Made by a program: the position numbers and the translations under genes | Part shown: in pieces, positions 13,015 through 24,888 of the stretch | Layout of the letters: the number at the start of each line of letters is the position of its first letter | Position numbering within the stretch: the stretch's first letter is position 1 | The notes under the pieces: generated by a model | Seen by the model: the letters and a program-made list of their open reading frames with translations, nothing else | Told to the model about the DNA's origin: nothing | Database searches by the model: none | Assembly: GCA_017871115.1 (NCBI GenBank) | Contig: JAFCIZ010000001.1 | Span: 3,515,501 to 3,579,500 of the forward strand | Source: Cunninghamella blakesleeana | Lineage: Eukaryota; Mucoromycota; Mucoromycetes; Mucorales; Cunninghamellaceae | DNA length: 64,000 nucleotides | Reading direction: 5' to 3'

Positions 13015-14025
13015 AATTTTATTTTCTACCAATAAAGGTAATTATAAAATGGATGATATTTCGATAAAGAAGAGAAAGAAAAAGAGAATAGTTCTATTCT
13101 TCTTAATACGCGAATTTTGATTTGTTTTGTTTTTTTTTTATATATGTTTGATTTATAAATTAGAATTAATAATTAATAGAATAATTTATAATAAAAATAG
13201 AATAAATTAAAAAAAAAAAAAAAGTAGGTTTAAATACGTATAAATCACTTTATAATAACAAATTACTTGATAATTATAATGATAAATATATATGTGTGTA
13301 TGTATATATATTTGTATATATAAAAGAAAAATAGGGATACTAAAATAAAATATATAGAAAGTGAAAAGAAAGAGAAAGAAAAAGAATTAAATCGAAAAAA
13401 ATTAACTGTCAATTTAAAAATACATTTTTTGAAGTCAGGTGACTTTATGATTCACATGAGATTCTTTTCTTCTTTTTTTGTTTTAACCAATAAAGCTTTA
13501 TTACATGTATTTTTTTAAAAATATATAAGCTAACGATTTATTATACATTTATATATATGTAGAATATATATTATATACTTGTATATGTTATATGAAAAAA
13601 CTGTCTTTTTTATTTTAAAAAATTATAGTGATACTGCGGCGTTTTAAGTTTTTTCAAAAAAATTTTAAGTTTAAAGATAAAGTTGAAGTTAAAAGGGGAG
13701 AAAGAAAAAAAAAAAAAAATAGGTATGACCAGTTTGGTTTCATGCAAAAAAATAAAAAATAAGTTGGCCTGGCCATTCTCATATTAAGCATGTGATTAAA
13801 AATATATATTTTTATTTCTCTTCCAAGACATCAAGTATATTTTAGTGTTTGTTTACTTTTTTTTTTTTTAGAAAGTAAAATAAAAAATAAATGCCACCGA
13901 GGTTGTTATGAATAATATATAACAAATAAAAAGTCTTTTTAAGAAAAAAATGATTACAAATTCTTTTATTTTTATATTTTTTTTTCTTTCTTTCTATTTT
14001 ATTTCATTTTAAATAATTTTAATTT
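13015..14025. promoter_or_regulatory. Divergent promoter region between CCCH and GH16 genes
   Basis: About 1 kb between two divergent start codons. It contains purine-rich sequence near 13065-13090 and 13360-13395 (pyrimidine-rich for the minus gene), and a T/C-rich tract at about 13975-14010 immediately before the GH16 start. No exon is supported. Confidence 0.45.
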
Positions 14026-15208
14026 ATGATTCTTTTGTTTTATTTTTTAATAATATTACAATTACTTTTGCCTCATTCAGGTGCCGCACTTGATTCATGT
14101 GATTGCGGTTACAAGGATGAAAATGGGCAAATCTGGACAAATCAATGGACATTTATGAATAACTATCAATATAATAATAATCATAATAAAAACTATAACC
14201 TAAATAATAATAAAAATGAAAATGAAATGCAATATCAAAAATTAATAAAAGACAATTTTTTAGCCAATTATGTAGTAGGGGCCAAATATAATAACACTTA
14301 CCCAAGGTATTTTAACAAAAACAACGTTCATATCAATCAACAAGAACAAACCTTAGAAATTGGAATCAAAATTGAAAACCAACAAAGTAATACAGTTGGC
14401 GAGAATTATCCTGTAACTTGTGGTGCCATGGGATCTAAACGAAGTGATATGTTGTATGGTTCCTTTCGAAGCAGTATGAAGGTTTCAGGTATCAATGGGA
14501 CCGTAGCCGCCATGTATTTTTACCATCCAAACGCTGAGATTGATATCGAGATCTTGGGCTCGGTTTATCCTCCACAGGCCTATTTTGCCATTCATCCTGG
14601 TTTAGTTGATGAACATCATAGAGCGTCGGCTTTAACCCACACAAATCATCACCTACCTTTTGACCCTTCCTTGGCATTTCACGAATATCGATTTGATTGG
14701 TTTGCCGATAGGATGGATTTTTATATTGATCATGTCAAAGTAAATACATTAACAACAAATGTCCCTGCCGTTCCCGGTAGATTGATGTTTTCACATTGGA
14801 CAGACGGTAATCCTAATTTTAGTCAAGGGCCGCCTAAAACAGATGCTAATTTAGAAATAAAATATGTCGTGGCGTTATTTAATACATCAACTTCTTCATC
14901 TTTCTCTGATATTCCATCTGTTGATAATAATAATAACAATATTAATATGAAAAATGCACCTCTAGCTTGTCAAGTAACCCAAACTCCTTGTTCCATTACA
15001 GGTATAAAAATAAAGATAAATAATATAAATATTTATATAGAAAATAAACTCAATTTTTATTTTAATTTTTTAACTTCAACTAATAGATATAAATAATAAT
15101 TCACCAACTAATCCAACCGATAGTCATACCTCTAGTGGTTTAAATCAACAGCCTTTCTATCTTATTTTATCTTTATTTTTTATTGGATATCTTGTTATTT
15201 CTATTTAA
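14026..15208 (+). CDS. GPI-anchored GH16-family beta-glucanase/transglycosylase
   Basis: Two exons, 14026-15001 and 15087-15208, give 365 residues. The protein opens with a signal peptide (MILLFYFLIILQLLLPHSGA). It holds the GH16 catalytic strand AEIDIEILGS at about residues 170-179, with nucleophile and acid/base Glu in ExDxE spacing, the type found in lichenases, plant XTH and fungal Crh enzymes. Downstream conserved blocks include FHEYRFDWFADRMDFYIDH and LMFSHWTDGNPNFSQGPP. Exon 2 adds a Ser/Thr-rich linker and a C-terminal hydrophobic tail (PFYLILSLFFIGYLVISI), a GPI-attachment signature. The enzyme is therefore expected on the outer membrane face or in the wall, cutting or re-linking beta-glucan. 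An Asn-rich insertion at about residues 45-70 is unusual. Exact substrate is not known. A T/C-rich tract precedes the start. Confidence 0.9.
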
Positions 15209-15417
15209 TATAGTATATGTAAATATAATTATTGTTAATTTTTTTAAAAAAAAAAAATAAAAAAAAGAAGTGGAGGAAGGAAAAAAAATTACAATATCTA
15301 TTTGTCATTTTTGTAACTCCGTATGATGTAGATAAAATATAATTTTTAATAAATAATTAAAATGGTGTATATTGTATAAAATAAAATAAATAAATAAATA
15401 TAAAGATGGTATAATTA

Positions 15418-15798
15418 TTAAAAAGAATCATTTTCTTTTGATGATGAAGGTGATGATGAAGAAGGACGTAAATGAGATAATAGTATTCTTAAGCGATGCA
15501 ATGATATATCTTCAGTATCTTCATTTAAATCATTATTATTTTTATAAGATTGTAAATAATTAAACATATCGGATTGCATTAATGCCTCAGCATAATGGCT
15601 ATCACTATCTTCTCCAATATATAATTCAGGATCATTTTTATAATCATCTAAAGAAGTTCTAAAAGAAGTGTTTGTTGAAGAGGAGGAAGAGGAGGAGGAG
15701 GAGGAAGTTGTTGGTAAAAACATATCCAGCATTTTATCAAAAGAAGTAGTTGTTTTTGATGATGAAGTTTTGGACGATGTAAAATAAGATGATGACAT
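15418..15798 (-). CDS. Small Ser-rich acidic orphan protein
   Basis: Single-exon frame of 126 residues with long Ser runs at residues 32-41 and near the C-terminus. A more complex middle section (SLDDYKNDPELYIGEDSDSH, then YAEALMQSDMFNYLQSY) is followed by an amphipathic helix-like stretch, ISLHRLRILLSHLR. No family is recognised, and there is no signal peptide or membrane span. A purine-rich tract at about 15838-15880 reads as the C/T-rich tract that precedes most start codons in this window, which supports it as a real gene. It converges with the GH16 gene about 200 bases away. It could still be a chance frame. Confidence 0.5.
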   Translation of the reverse strand: MSSSYFTSSKTSSSKTTTSFDKMLDMFLPTTSSSSSSSSSSTNTSFRTSLDDYKNDPELYIGEDSDSHYAEALMQSDMFNYLQSYKNNNDLNEDTEDISLHRLRILLSHLRPSSSSPSSSKENDSF

Positions 15799-16609
15799 GG
15801 TATGTATGTATGTATTTATATTTATATCACTATGAAAAAAATTAAAAAGAAAGAAAAGGAAAAGAAAATATGGGGAAAATAAAATTATATATGTAATAAA
15901 AAATAAAAAATTTTCATATTCCGTTCTAATATAAACATATGTTGATTATCAATTTTTTTTATTATGCTTTTCCCTTTCCCCTTTTTTTCTTTTTCTCTCA
16001 GCTATAACCAAATATAGTTATAATCTTTTTAATGCTTATTGATCTTATTATTCTAAAATATAATGAATAATATATCTTTTATATGCTTATTTTATTTTAA
16101 AAAGAATTATAGCATAAAGTTTCTTTTAGTATTTATCACCTGATTATTTTGTTTTTTTTTTTCTCTTTTTAGTGAGTTAATTTTATTTACGATTAGGTCA
16201 TAGTAAGCTAATATGCTATACTTGTCCAATAATATGACATGAATGAAAGTTTTTTTCCTGGTTACGAATAGAGATTGGCGAGTGTGTGAAGGCTACGTAA
16301 GTACTCTAAACCTGGATTCATTTCATCTAGTTGGAAAAAGTAAACTGATTTTATATGTATCAAACCCATTTCCATAAATAAATTAAACAGCCCATTCAAA
16401 AATAAATAAAAATAAATAATAATTGATGTATTACTTTGCATATATATATATATATATATATATAAATATAAATGAGTTATTATTTTATGTACAAAAAAAA
16501 AAAAAAAATCAATAATAAAAATATATATAAAAAAAAAGATATATATAATATAAAAAAAATAAAAAGTAAAAAATAACAAAAAAAATATGTTATGTTTATA
16601 TATATGTAA
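15799..16609. other. Intergenic region between the Ser-rich orphan and SNF4
   Basis: Upstream of the minus-strand orphan and downstream of SNF4. Mostly A/T runs. A minus-strand frame in 16262-16579 ends in a less repetitive segment but has no convincing partner exon, so nothing is called here. Confidence 0.4.
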
Positions 16610-18094
16610 CTATTTCCCTTTAAAGCCTACTAAATGGCCTAATATATTCGATAAGCTAACTATACCAATTAATTTGTTATTTTCATCTACTACAATTAAC
16701 CGATAAACACGTTGTTTTCTAATGGTTCGAAAAATTGAAAGCAATGTATCATTTAATCGACATGTATGTACACCAGGATAATTCTAATATAAATGAATAA
16801 AATAAAACGAAAATAAATAAATGAAATGATTATAAATAACCCTTTTATTATTTTTATTTTTAAATCCTGTCTCTTTTTGTTTTATTTTATTTTATTTTCA
16901 CCTTTGGTCTAGCTTCCAGAGCTTCACCAACTGGAATATCTAATTGATTATATTTCCCAGATCTTGCTATACTCTAAATAATGTATAACCCATTTATTAT
17001 TATTTTTTTTAAAAAAAAATTAGAATGAATCATCCTATATGTATTGCTTATTTTTTCCTTATTTTTTTTAAATTTTTTTTTTACCATAACATCAATTGTT
17101 TCATATACATTTAATACTACACCATTTTCATCTATAATAGGCACTGCACTTATATTTAATTCCACAAACATATTAATGACCTTAATTACAGGTGTTGCCA
17201 TTGTTGCAGTAGCTATTTTTTCATAAGTTCCAATTTTTAATTCTGATAAAGGCTGCCGTAAAACATGTGATTCTTTAAACTTTAAAAATAAATAAATATA
17301 TATAAATACATAAAAAATCAAAACATAAACAAACATATAAATAAAAAACCCTATCCATCCATTATATTTTTATATATTTATATGATGAAAATGATGATGA
17401 AAATGATAATAACTTACATTCACAGCGATAAATTTAAGTATACGATACTGAGTAATAACACTAACAATCATTTCCATCCCAGTTTCTGGATTTTTATCTA
17501 AAAGAGGAACTCGATGTGCTCGGCTTTCAGCTAATAATTTACAAGTATCGTATAAGGAAGCCATTGGATCAATATAAAGCAATTGTGGTGTAGACGCACC
17601 GATTTGTTTTTCAATATTACGTAAATGAGCTAATTCACATTTTTCAATATCACGTAACGCATCTTCTACTGAGGCATGTGTATAATAATATTGTATTAAA
17701 TTGAGAAAATCAGCTACTGTTAACATCCCAGCATAATTTTGTGTTGCACTATCCCATAATGGTGCTGATACAATACCTAAGAAAAAAAAAAAAGTAGATT
17801 AATAGACAGGTAAAAAAAAAAAAAAAAAAAAAAATAGATAAGCATATATTTAAGGGAAAAATAAGTTTGTTTACCATTTTGTACAAGAGCTGCAAGTGCT
17901 TTTTTAACGAGTAAATGAGTATCAAAAACAATAAGTCGATAACTAACTGGTAATACATCATAAGCTGTATGTTGTTTTAAAAAAGAACACATAAATCGTT
18001 GAATATTACAAGATTCTTCTGGTAATGGTGGTGGTGAGGCATTGATGGAATCTCTATCTGAACTATGTTGGGAAGGTATATCTGTAGTTGCCAT
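16610..18094 (-). CDS. SNF4: AMPK/SNF1 gamma subunit (CBS-domain energy sensor)
   Basis: Five exons, 18094-17875, 17776-17418, 17279-17085, 16973-16902 and 16783-16610, give 339 residues, close to the length of yeast Snf4. The protein is almost entirely four CBS repeats (two Bateman modules). Typical signatures are YRLIVFDTHLLVKKALAALV at the start, GMLTVADFLNLIQYYY, ESRAHRVPLLDKNPETGMEM, TQYRILKFIAVN, NISAVPIIDENGVVLNVYE and KQRVYRLIVVDENNKLIGIV. The gamma subunit binds adenine nucleotides, or supports kinase activation in yeast, as part of the SNF1/AMPK heterotrimer that switches metabolism when glucose or ATP is low. The upstream coding strand is C/T-rich, and the gene diverges from NOP12. 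Identity is very secure. Confidence 0.96.
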
Positions 18095-19075
18095 TATTTA
18101 TTGCAATTTATCCTTTAAATAAATATATATTTATATATATATACAAATATAAATGCGTTTATATATTTAAAGTATGTAAATATAATAATAATAATAATAA
18201 TAAAAATAGGAAAAAGTGAAAAAGAAAGAAAAAAAAAAATGAAAATAAATTTTGGGGGGATTCTATAAAAAAAAAAATGGGGGCGGAATTTTAAATTTTT
18301 GGCAAAAGTGATCATTTGGATCATCAATTTTTTTCGTTATTAGCTTGTAGCTACGAATATATGTATACACACACGTACGTATGGTTTCTTTTTTTTTCTA
18401 AGATAAATAGATAAATAGAATAAAATCGATTTCCATACAGTTTTATAATTAGGTTATTTTACTTGCACAGATTTGAAGATCTATGATTTCATTTATTTTC
18501 AAATGCAGATTTAGAGCGTACAAGCTTTTCTATTTATCGTTCTGGGATGATATTAATTTAATCATACATATGTATATAAAATATAAGCAATGAAAAAATG
18601 CATACATATATACTCTTTTTTTAATATTGGCCATTAGTATAATAATAACTATATAAAATGTATATATTTATACTCATTTGAATCACTCAATGCATTAATA
18701 TGAGATAAAAATGAATGGTTTTTTAAAATTATTACCCAAAAACGGAATTTAAAGTTTAATCTTTTACATAGGTTCATTTTATATTTGAGTACATTATTCA
18801 TCAATTTTATAAATACTTATACTTACATATATACATATATGTAATTCATCAAACGCATTTTTTTTATATGTACGTATATTTTAATTAATTATTGCTAGGT
18901 ATATAATAATCCTAATTTATATATATTGTGGAAATAATGCTAAAATTTAATTTTCCATATTTGGAACGCAAGCCACTGATATGCTATTTTTTTTAAAAAT
19001 ATTCAATTACTGAATTTTTTTTTTCTCGTATTCTTCTTTCTTGCCCGTATTTTATTTATAATAATAATAGTCTAA
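18095..19075. promoter_or_regulatory. Divergent promoter region between SNF4 and NOP12
   Basis: About 1 kb between divergent starts. Purine-rich sequence near 18205-18240 serves the minus gene and a T/C-rich tract at about 19011-19045 serves the plus gene. No exon supported. Confidence 0.4.
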
Positions 19076-20562
19076 ATGGCTAATAGTGAAAAATCAGATA
19101 CCATTCTCGGTAAAGCTGTTAAAGTTGATGATTCTTTAGATAGCTTATTTAAAAATAGTGTAAGATTATTTTTTATAAATACATAGATTGGTTTTTTTTT
19201 CTCTTAAAGATATATAAGCAATATATATTCACTTTATTATTACTATTCTCTCTTTATATATTTATATTTAGGCTGGTCCAAGTGAAACTTTAAAAAAACC
19301 AATTCCTATACCTATACCTTCTACTACTACTGATAAGGAACCCACTGAAACAAAATCTAAAAAAGTAATAATAATAATAATAATAAATATGATATAATGA
19401 AGAAATACCAAACAAGATAGATCTATTTATCTATATACGTATTTATTTTATTTATTTACAATATTTTTTATTTGCTATTTTTTTAATATTATATATTAAT
19501 TAGAGAAAAAATGATGATAAAGAAGATAAACAAGCAGAAATTGAAAGTTTAAGGAAAAAGAACCGACCAGCTATATTAAAAGGGGAAAAGGAAACCAAAC
19601 AAAAAGAAAAAAATCAGCGCTCTGTCTTTGTCGGCAATGTACCATTGGGAAGTATGTCAAAACAAGATCATAAACAATTTACACAATTATTTAGTCAATA
19701 TGGTAAGATTGATTCCATCCGGTTTCGATCCTTTTCCATGTCAACTCATATGGATCGTAAAGGGGCTTTTATTACAAAACAATTCAACGCACAAAGAGAA
19801 GAAGGGAATGCTTATGTCGTTTTTAAATCTAAAGATGCTGTGGATGCTTGTGTAAAAGCTTTAGATGGTACTGTTTTTATGGAACATCATTTACGTGTGG
19901 ATCAAGCTGATGCTTCAACGGTAAGCAAAAAAATAAATAAAACGCTAATGATATGAAAAAAGAAAAAAAAAAAAAAACATTAATAAATACAAGTATAAAT
20001 ATAAATATATTGATTCAATTTTTTTTTTTCTATTTCTCTATCTCTTTTTATATATTTTATTTTTATATAATAGGTTGGAGATCATAAAAGATCAGTATTT
20101 TTAGGATCATTACCATTTGATGTAAAAGATGAAGAAATATGGAACTTTTTTAAGGAAGGATGTCAAGTAGAAAGAGTCCGCGTGATTCGTGATGCACAAT
20201 CAAATATGGGTAAAGGGTTTGGTTATGTTCAATTTAAAGATCGTGATTCTGTTAAAATTGCTTTAGCCATGGACGATAAAACTTTTAGAGAACCTAGTCA
20301 TAAAATTCGAATTCAACATTGTACAAAAATGGATAATAGTAAAGATAACAATGGCGACAATAAAAAATTCAGTAAAAAAAATCTTAAAAAATTCGGCAAC
20401 TTGAAAAGAAAGAATAACGAAAAAGAAAAGGGCTCAAAACGTCGTACATTACCTGCTCCTAAAGTAATGGAAGGCACTCGTGCAACAAAAACTCAAGGCA
20501 ATCCTCTTAAAATAGCTAAAGTGGTTAAAAAAGCAAAAAATAAAACTAAAACTAAAAAATAA
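19076..20562 (+). CDS. NOP12: Nucleolar RNA-binding protein Nop12/RBM34-like
   Basis: Four exons, 19076-19159, 19272-19364, 19504-19920 and 20074-20562, give 360 residues. Two RRM domains are present. RRM1 starts near residue 98 (SVFVGNVPLG as RNP2, EEGNAYVVFKSKDAVDAC as RNP1). RRM2 starts near residue 204 (KRSVFLGSLPFDV as RNP2, MGKGFGYVQFKDRDSVKIAL as RNP1). The C-terminus is Lys/Arg-rich, as expected of a nucleolar protein. The conserved lead-in LRKKNRPAILKGEKETK and the long insertion inside RRM1 (FSMSTHMDRKGAFITKQF) are characteristic of the Nop12/RBM34 family, which binds pre-rRNA and helps mature 25S/28S rRNA and the 60S subunit. An AG-rich acidic segment separates the N-terminus from RRM1. 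Confidence 0.94.
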
Positions 20563-21188
20563 TTCAAATCATAATAATTTATTTTTCATTTATTCTTTTA
20601 TATATAAAAAACTCATACATTTATAGCTTTATTTCTTTTTAATGCATACAATTAACATCAATAATAATAATATTAAAATTTTGAATAAAATGTATTATGG
20701 TCGCAGCATATTTCATTTTTACAAGTTTGATTATTAAAGATATTTATATAAGTATATATGTTGTATTTTAATCTTTAAAAAATAGATGTACTTTATTGAA
20801 TGATTGTCTAAAATTTTCTGTGTTTAGTAAGGGATAATAAAGAGTAATAATAATATTAATATAGGATAATAAGATATAACTATGTATTTATATATGTATA
20901 TATATTTATAAGCTAATTTAATAAAAAAAAAAATGATATAGAAATTCTGAATTTTGTATAAAAGGGTAATATGTGTACTGAGAATAATAATAAGAATAAT
21001 AAAAAGATAAATAATTATAACAAAAAAGAAAAAGAAAAGAATAAAAAGAATTATAATAACAACACAATATTAAAAAAAAAAAAAAAAGCTATGATAAAAT
21101 AAAACCACTATATATATGTATTCCTTCTTCCTCTTTTTTTTTTAAAGTATATATTGTGGTTCTTTTTTTTTTTTTTTTTTTTTTTAAA

Positions 21189-21219
<31 letters not shown>

Positions 21220-21232
21220 CATGTCCTATGTC
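20563..21232. other. Convergent 3' intergenic region (NOP12 / PKA-R)
   Basis: Between two converging stop codons. AT-rich with poly-T and (AT)n runs near 21160-21215; expected to hold both terminators and poly-A sites. No gene seen. Confidence 0.5.
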
Positions 21233-23024
21233 TTATTGTTGGCTGATAACGGCTTGATAGTTTTCAGAATTACGTTTTAAAATTGTATGAACAGGACCAA
21301 GTAATCTAGTGAAAGCTTTCTTACCTAGAGTTGCACATTTCAACCTACCACCAGCTGCTTTTACAGTTGCAGCACGAGGACTATCGTTTAATAAAGCCAA
21401 TTCTAATGTAAACGTTTAAATAAATAATAAAAGGGAGAGAGAATACAAGTAAGTATATGTATTCGTCCTATTATATATATATATATATTTAAAAGTAACA
21501 CTAATAAAAATCCTATTTTTTTCTTTGTTGATCATTTTATTCCTATTCATTTTTATAAAATATATTTTTTTCTTTACTAATCACTGTTCTTCATTGATCT
21601 TTTTATTCTACTAATTTTTTTCTTACAACTGAACTTTTTCTTTTACCATCCTTTTTTTTAGAGTTGATCTTATTTTTTATTTTTTTTCAAATTACCTCCA
21701 AAGTACGAACCACGACCACATTGGTTGACTTCCCTTTGGACACCATCTTCACCTACTTTATAAAAGACAGCTTCACCAGATTCAATAATATAAAATTGGT
21801 CACCTACATCACCTTGATTAATAACAGTGTCCCCATCTTTAAAATAAACAGATTCCAAAGCATCAGCAATTTTATGACGTTCATAAGGTTTTAATGATTT
21901 CAATAGTGGTACTTCTTCTAAAAAGGATTCATACATTCGACGTTTTCTACTTGTATGTTCCATTAAAATGGTTCTAAAAGTAACACGATCCAAAGCCCAT
22001 ACCACACTATCAGAGGTAGCAATGATTGTTGCCGCACGAGGAGCATTATACATTAAAGCCAATTCACCGAAACTACCTCCTGCTTCATAACTTACTACTT
22101 TTATTGCTGAAGGAGGTTCATTATTATCATCATCGTCATTCAATTCTTGTAGTTGGTGTTGATGTGTTTGTTGCTGAGGACGAATATAACAATCAAAGGT
22201 ACCGGATTCCACAATATAAAAATAATCCCCTACAGCACCTTGTTCAATAATAGTTTCACCGTTCTTCACTTCCTTTTCAGCCATAGCATTTACTACATCT
22301 TGTGCTTGTTCTTCATCCAAATGTTTAAATAAAAAGTTATTACCAACACTGACCTTGATACGTTCGCATTGTTCTGGTGTTTTTGGTATGACGGTTTTAA
22401 CAAAATCTTGAGTTTGGGAAGGTGCAATGGATTCAGCACTAACAGACGTGCGTCGATCCCGATGATAATTCATTAATGCTGCTAAAGGTGCGTTGACAGG
22501 AGCTGTTGTAAAATTATCACGTTCTTCTTCATAAAGTTCATCGTAATCGTCTTCTTCGTCTTCTATTTCTTCTTCTTCTTCTTGTTTATCATCGCTGTCC
22601 ATAGCTTGATAAGTGTGTGTATCATATCCTTCAAAATTATCTCCATTTGCTAAAGGATGATGTTCGTTACCTTTAAATATAATATTATATTAATAAGAAT
22701 TAATATATGTATATATAATGTATTTTGAAAATAAAAAATAAAAAATATATTATAGATGATTAATATATAAGTCTCTATATTATAATATTCTTATTCGTAT
22801 ATATGTATATGTATATATGTTATATTATTCTTACTATGAAAAAACGAATTTCGTTGTCCCCTAAACAATAATCGTTGTTCAGCTAATTTACGATTGAAAA
22901 AATCGGCGCAATATTGAACAACATCCACTGGTTCATCACGACAGTAGTCATTATGAAGCTCCGTCAATAACTGCGTATATTCATCAGCACTACCAAAAGT
23001 AAAATTATTATCTATGGTCATCAT
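21233..23024 (-). CDS. cAMP-dependent protein kinase regulatory subunit
   Basis: Three exons, 23024-22835, 22670-21696 and 21402-21233, give 444 residues. The order is: a dimerisation/docking helix pair like RII-alpha ([20 protein letters not shown], then [17 protein letters not shown]), a very acidic linker, the inhibitor site RRTSVS with Ser near residue 139, then two cyclic-nucleotide-binding domains. Each domain has a phosphate-binding cassette: [19 protein letters not shown], and a second one split by the last intron (GRGSYFG joined to [14 protein letters not shown]). The RRxS site means a phosphorylatable type II-like subunit. It holds PKA catalytic subunits inactive until cAMP binds. 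A His/Gln/Asp-rich insertion interrupts the first cNMP domain. Identity is secure (yeast BCY1 is the equivalent). Confidence 0.96.
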
Positions 23025-24888
23025 TTATATAAAAAAGTTTTAAAAAAGGTACTTTTTTTTAAAAAAAAGAGAAAAAAAATTGGGAAAGGGGAAGAGAGAC
23101 AATTTTTTATAAAAAAAATAGAGACGGATTTTTAAATTTAAAAACTGTTGTTGTCCGACATAAAAAACGTGGGAGTACCATCCCAAACAAAAAATAAACA
23201 TATAAATCAATAACAAAAACTAAAAACAGTAGAAAATTATGTTTTAAATATCATTTTTATTAAAATATAAAACTAAAAAAATGAATATGTATATAAATAT
23301 ACAAATATATGAACTATACTATTCGGATGATTCGTCTAAAAAAAATATAAAAATAATAATATGAGTTTAAATAATTCTTAACATCACAAATATATGTATA
23401 TATAATCATTTTCTTTGTTTTTTTTTCTTCAGTTCGTGAACGTATTTTCTTTCATATACGAATATCAAACTGAGCTGGGTTTAATAGCAAAAAGTTCAAT
23501 CATCATATTAAAAAAAAAAAAAGAGAAAAAATCATATATAATTTTTGAAAAGAAGTATAAATTACCTTATTAAAAGAGAATACTATCCCAACATAATGAA
23601 TGCTTTTTACAATAAAATTTAAAAAGGTAGAAAAAAGGAAAAGAAAGAAAAAAAAAACAAAAGAATGTTTATTTATATTTTTTTTTTTGGAATAAATTTT
23701 TTTTTTCATTTAGCAGTCAAATTGAAATACCGGATTAGTGTCTCAAAAAAATTTTCATTACAGAATAGTAGATGATAGCTTTTAATAAATAAATAAAAAC
23801 AACTTATTTTTATAATTATAATAGGATCATAAAAAATAGATTTCCACCCTCCTTTTGTCTTTATTTACTTGTTATTTATTTTACTAAAAGAAATTTAAAA
23901 ATTCCATTTTATTTATTTTATATATATATATATTTATATAGTTTAAATTTTAAACTCAGTAAAAGTTTGATTTAATTACTAGAGAATGATTACAGTCATT
24001 AGTATCACTTTGGTACTTTTATATGATATATACTTTCTAGAACCGTATATTATATTATATGTTATTGGTTTATTCTGTATTCAAGGTGGCTTTAATTTTT
24101 TATTCAGCACGACCTTTTTCTTTTATTCAGTGTAGTTTAGCTCTCTTTTTATGTTTATGTTTATTTACTTTCTTGACAAGATATCGTGTCCAGTGTTTAT
24201 ACTAATAACCTTCTGAGAGCCGATCATCATCTAATGATTGTAACGTCGCATGGTAGGTTTTAGTGATACGATAGTCTTTGTCTTGTGAGTAGATTTTTAT
24301 AAATGATAATTTTTTCTTTCACTTCTGTTTCTTTATCACGACCACCACTCTGTATATACAGCGATTTATCGAGGTGTAATGTGAAAATTAGGTTCTCTTC
24401 TCAAGATTATACCGAAGCTTTTGGTTAGAATTTTCATCTCTTTTATCTTTGTGTGAGATTTTAATCCGCAAGGTAAAAAAGCGATAAAATAAAATATAAT
24501 AGAATAATAATAATAACGGATTTAAACATTTATTATTTGTACCCTTTAAGCTTAATTTATATATATTGCTAAACATTTATACAACGAACATAAGTGATAT
24601 CTACCTGTAACTGAAAAATATATACTGAAAAAAATTTTATGTTAAAAAAAATTGTAAATTTTTTTTTGTTCAAACATTAATAAAAAAGTGTTTTTAAAAA
24701 AGAAAAAAATTGTAATGCTCGCTCTTTTTTTTTTCTCTCTTCTTTTACTTTATTTTTTAGAACTATATATGATAATAAAAAAAAGGATTAAGTGATTTAT
24801 TATTTTATTTACAATAAAAGAAAGAATAGGGGATATGTATCGGTTAAGTAAAGTAGTATGACAATAAAACTTCAATTATTATTATTTT
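23025..24888. other. 1.9 kb intergenic region between PKA-R and the C9orf72-like gene
   Basis: Promoter of PKA-R at its left end and terminator of the C9orf72-like gene at its right end. No exon supported. Bases 24090-24470 are noticeably less repetitive than the surroundings and could hold a non-coding RNA, but I could not match any known RNA. Confidence 0.4.
23061..23099 (-). promoter_or_regulatory. Pyrimidine-rich tract upstream of the PKA-R start
   Basis: Read on the minus strand, this C/T-rich then T-rich tract lies about 40 bases before the start codon at 23024, matching the pattern before other genes in the window. Confidence 0.4.

Noticed and set aside
16262..16579. Minus-strand frame ending DEMNPGLEYLRSLHTLANLYS, possible extra exon
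   Set aside because: The end segment is less repetitive and has an acceptor-like CTAG, but SNF4 already has a good stop at 16610 and no donor or partner exon was found.
23503..23709. Minus-strand frame of 68 codons
   Set aside because: Made of Lys and Phe runs from poly-A/T sequence; no motif and no splice context.
24127..24231. C/D box snoRNA candidate on the minus strand (ATGATGA at 24224-24230, CTGA at 24127-24130)
   Set aside because: The boxes exist but the flanks do not form a terminal stem and no guide complementarity could be tested, so it is not called.
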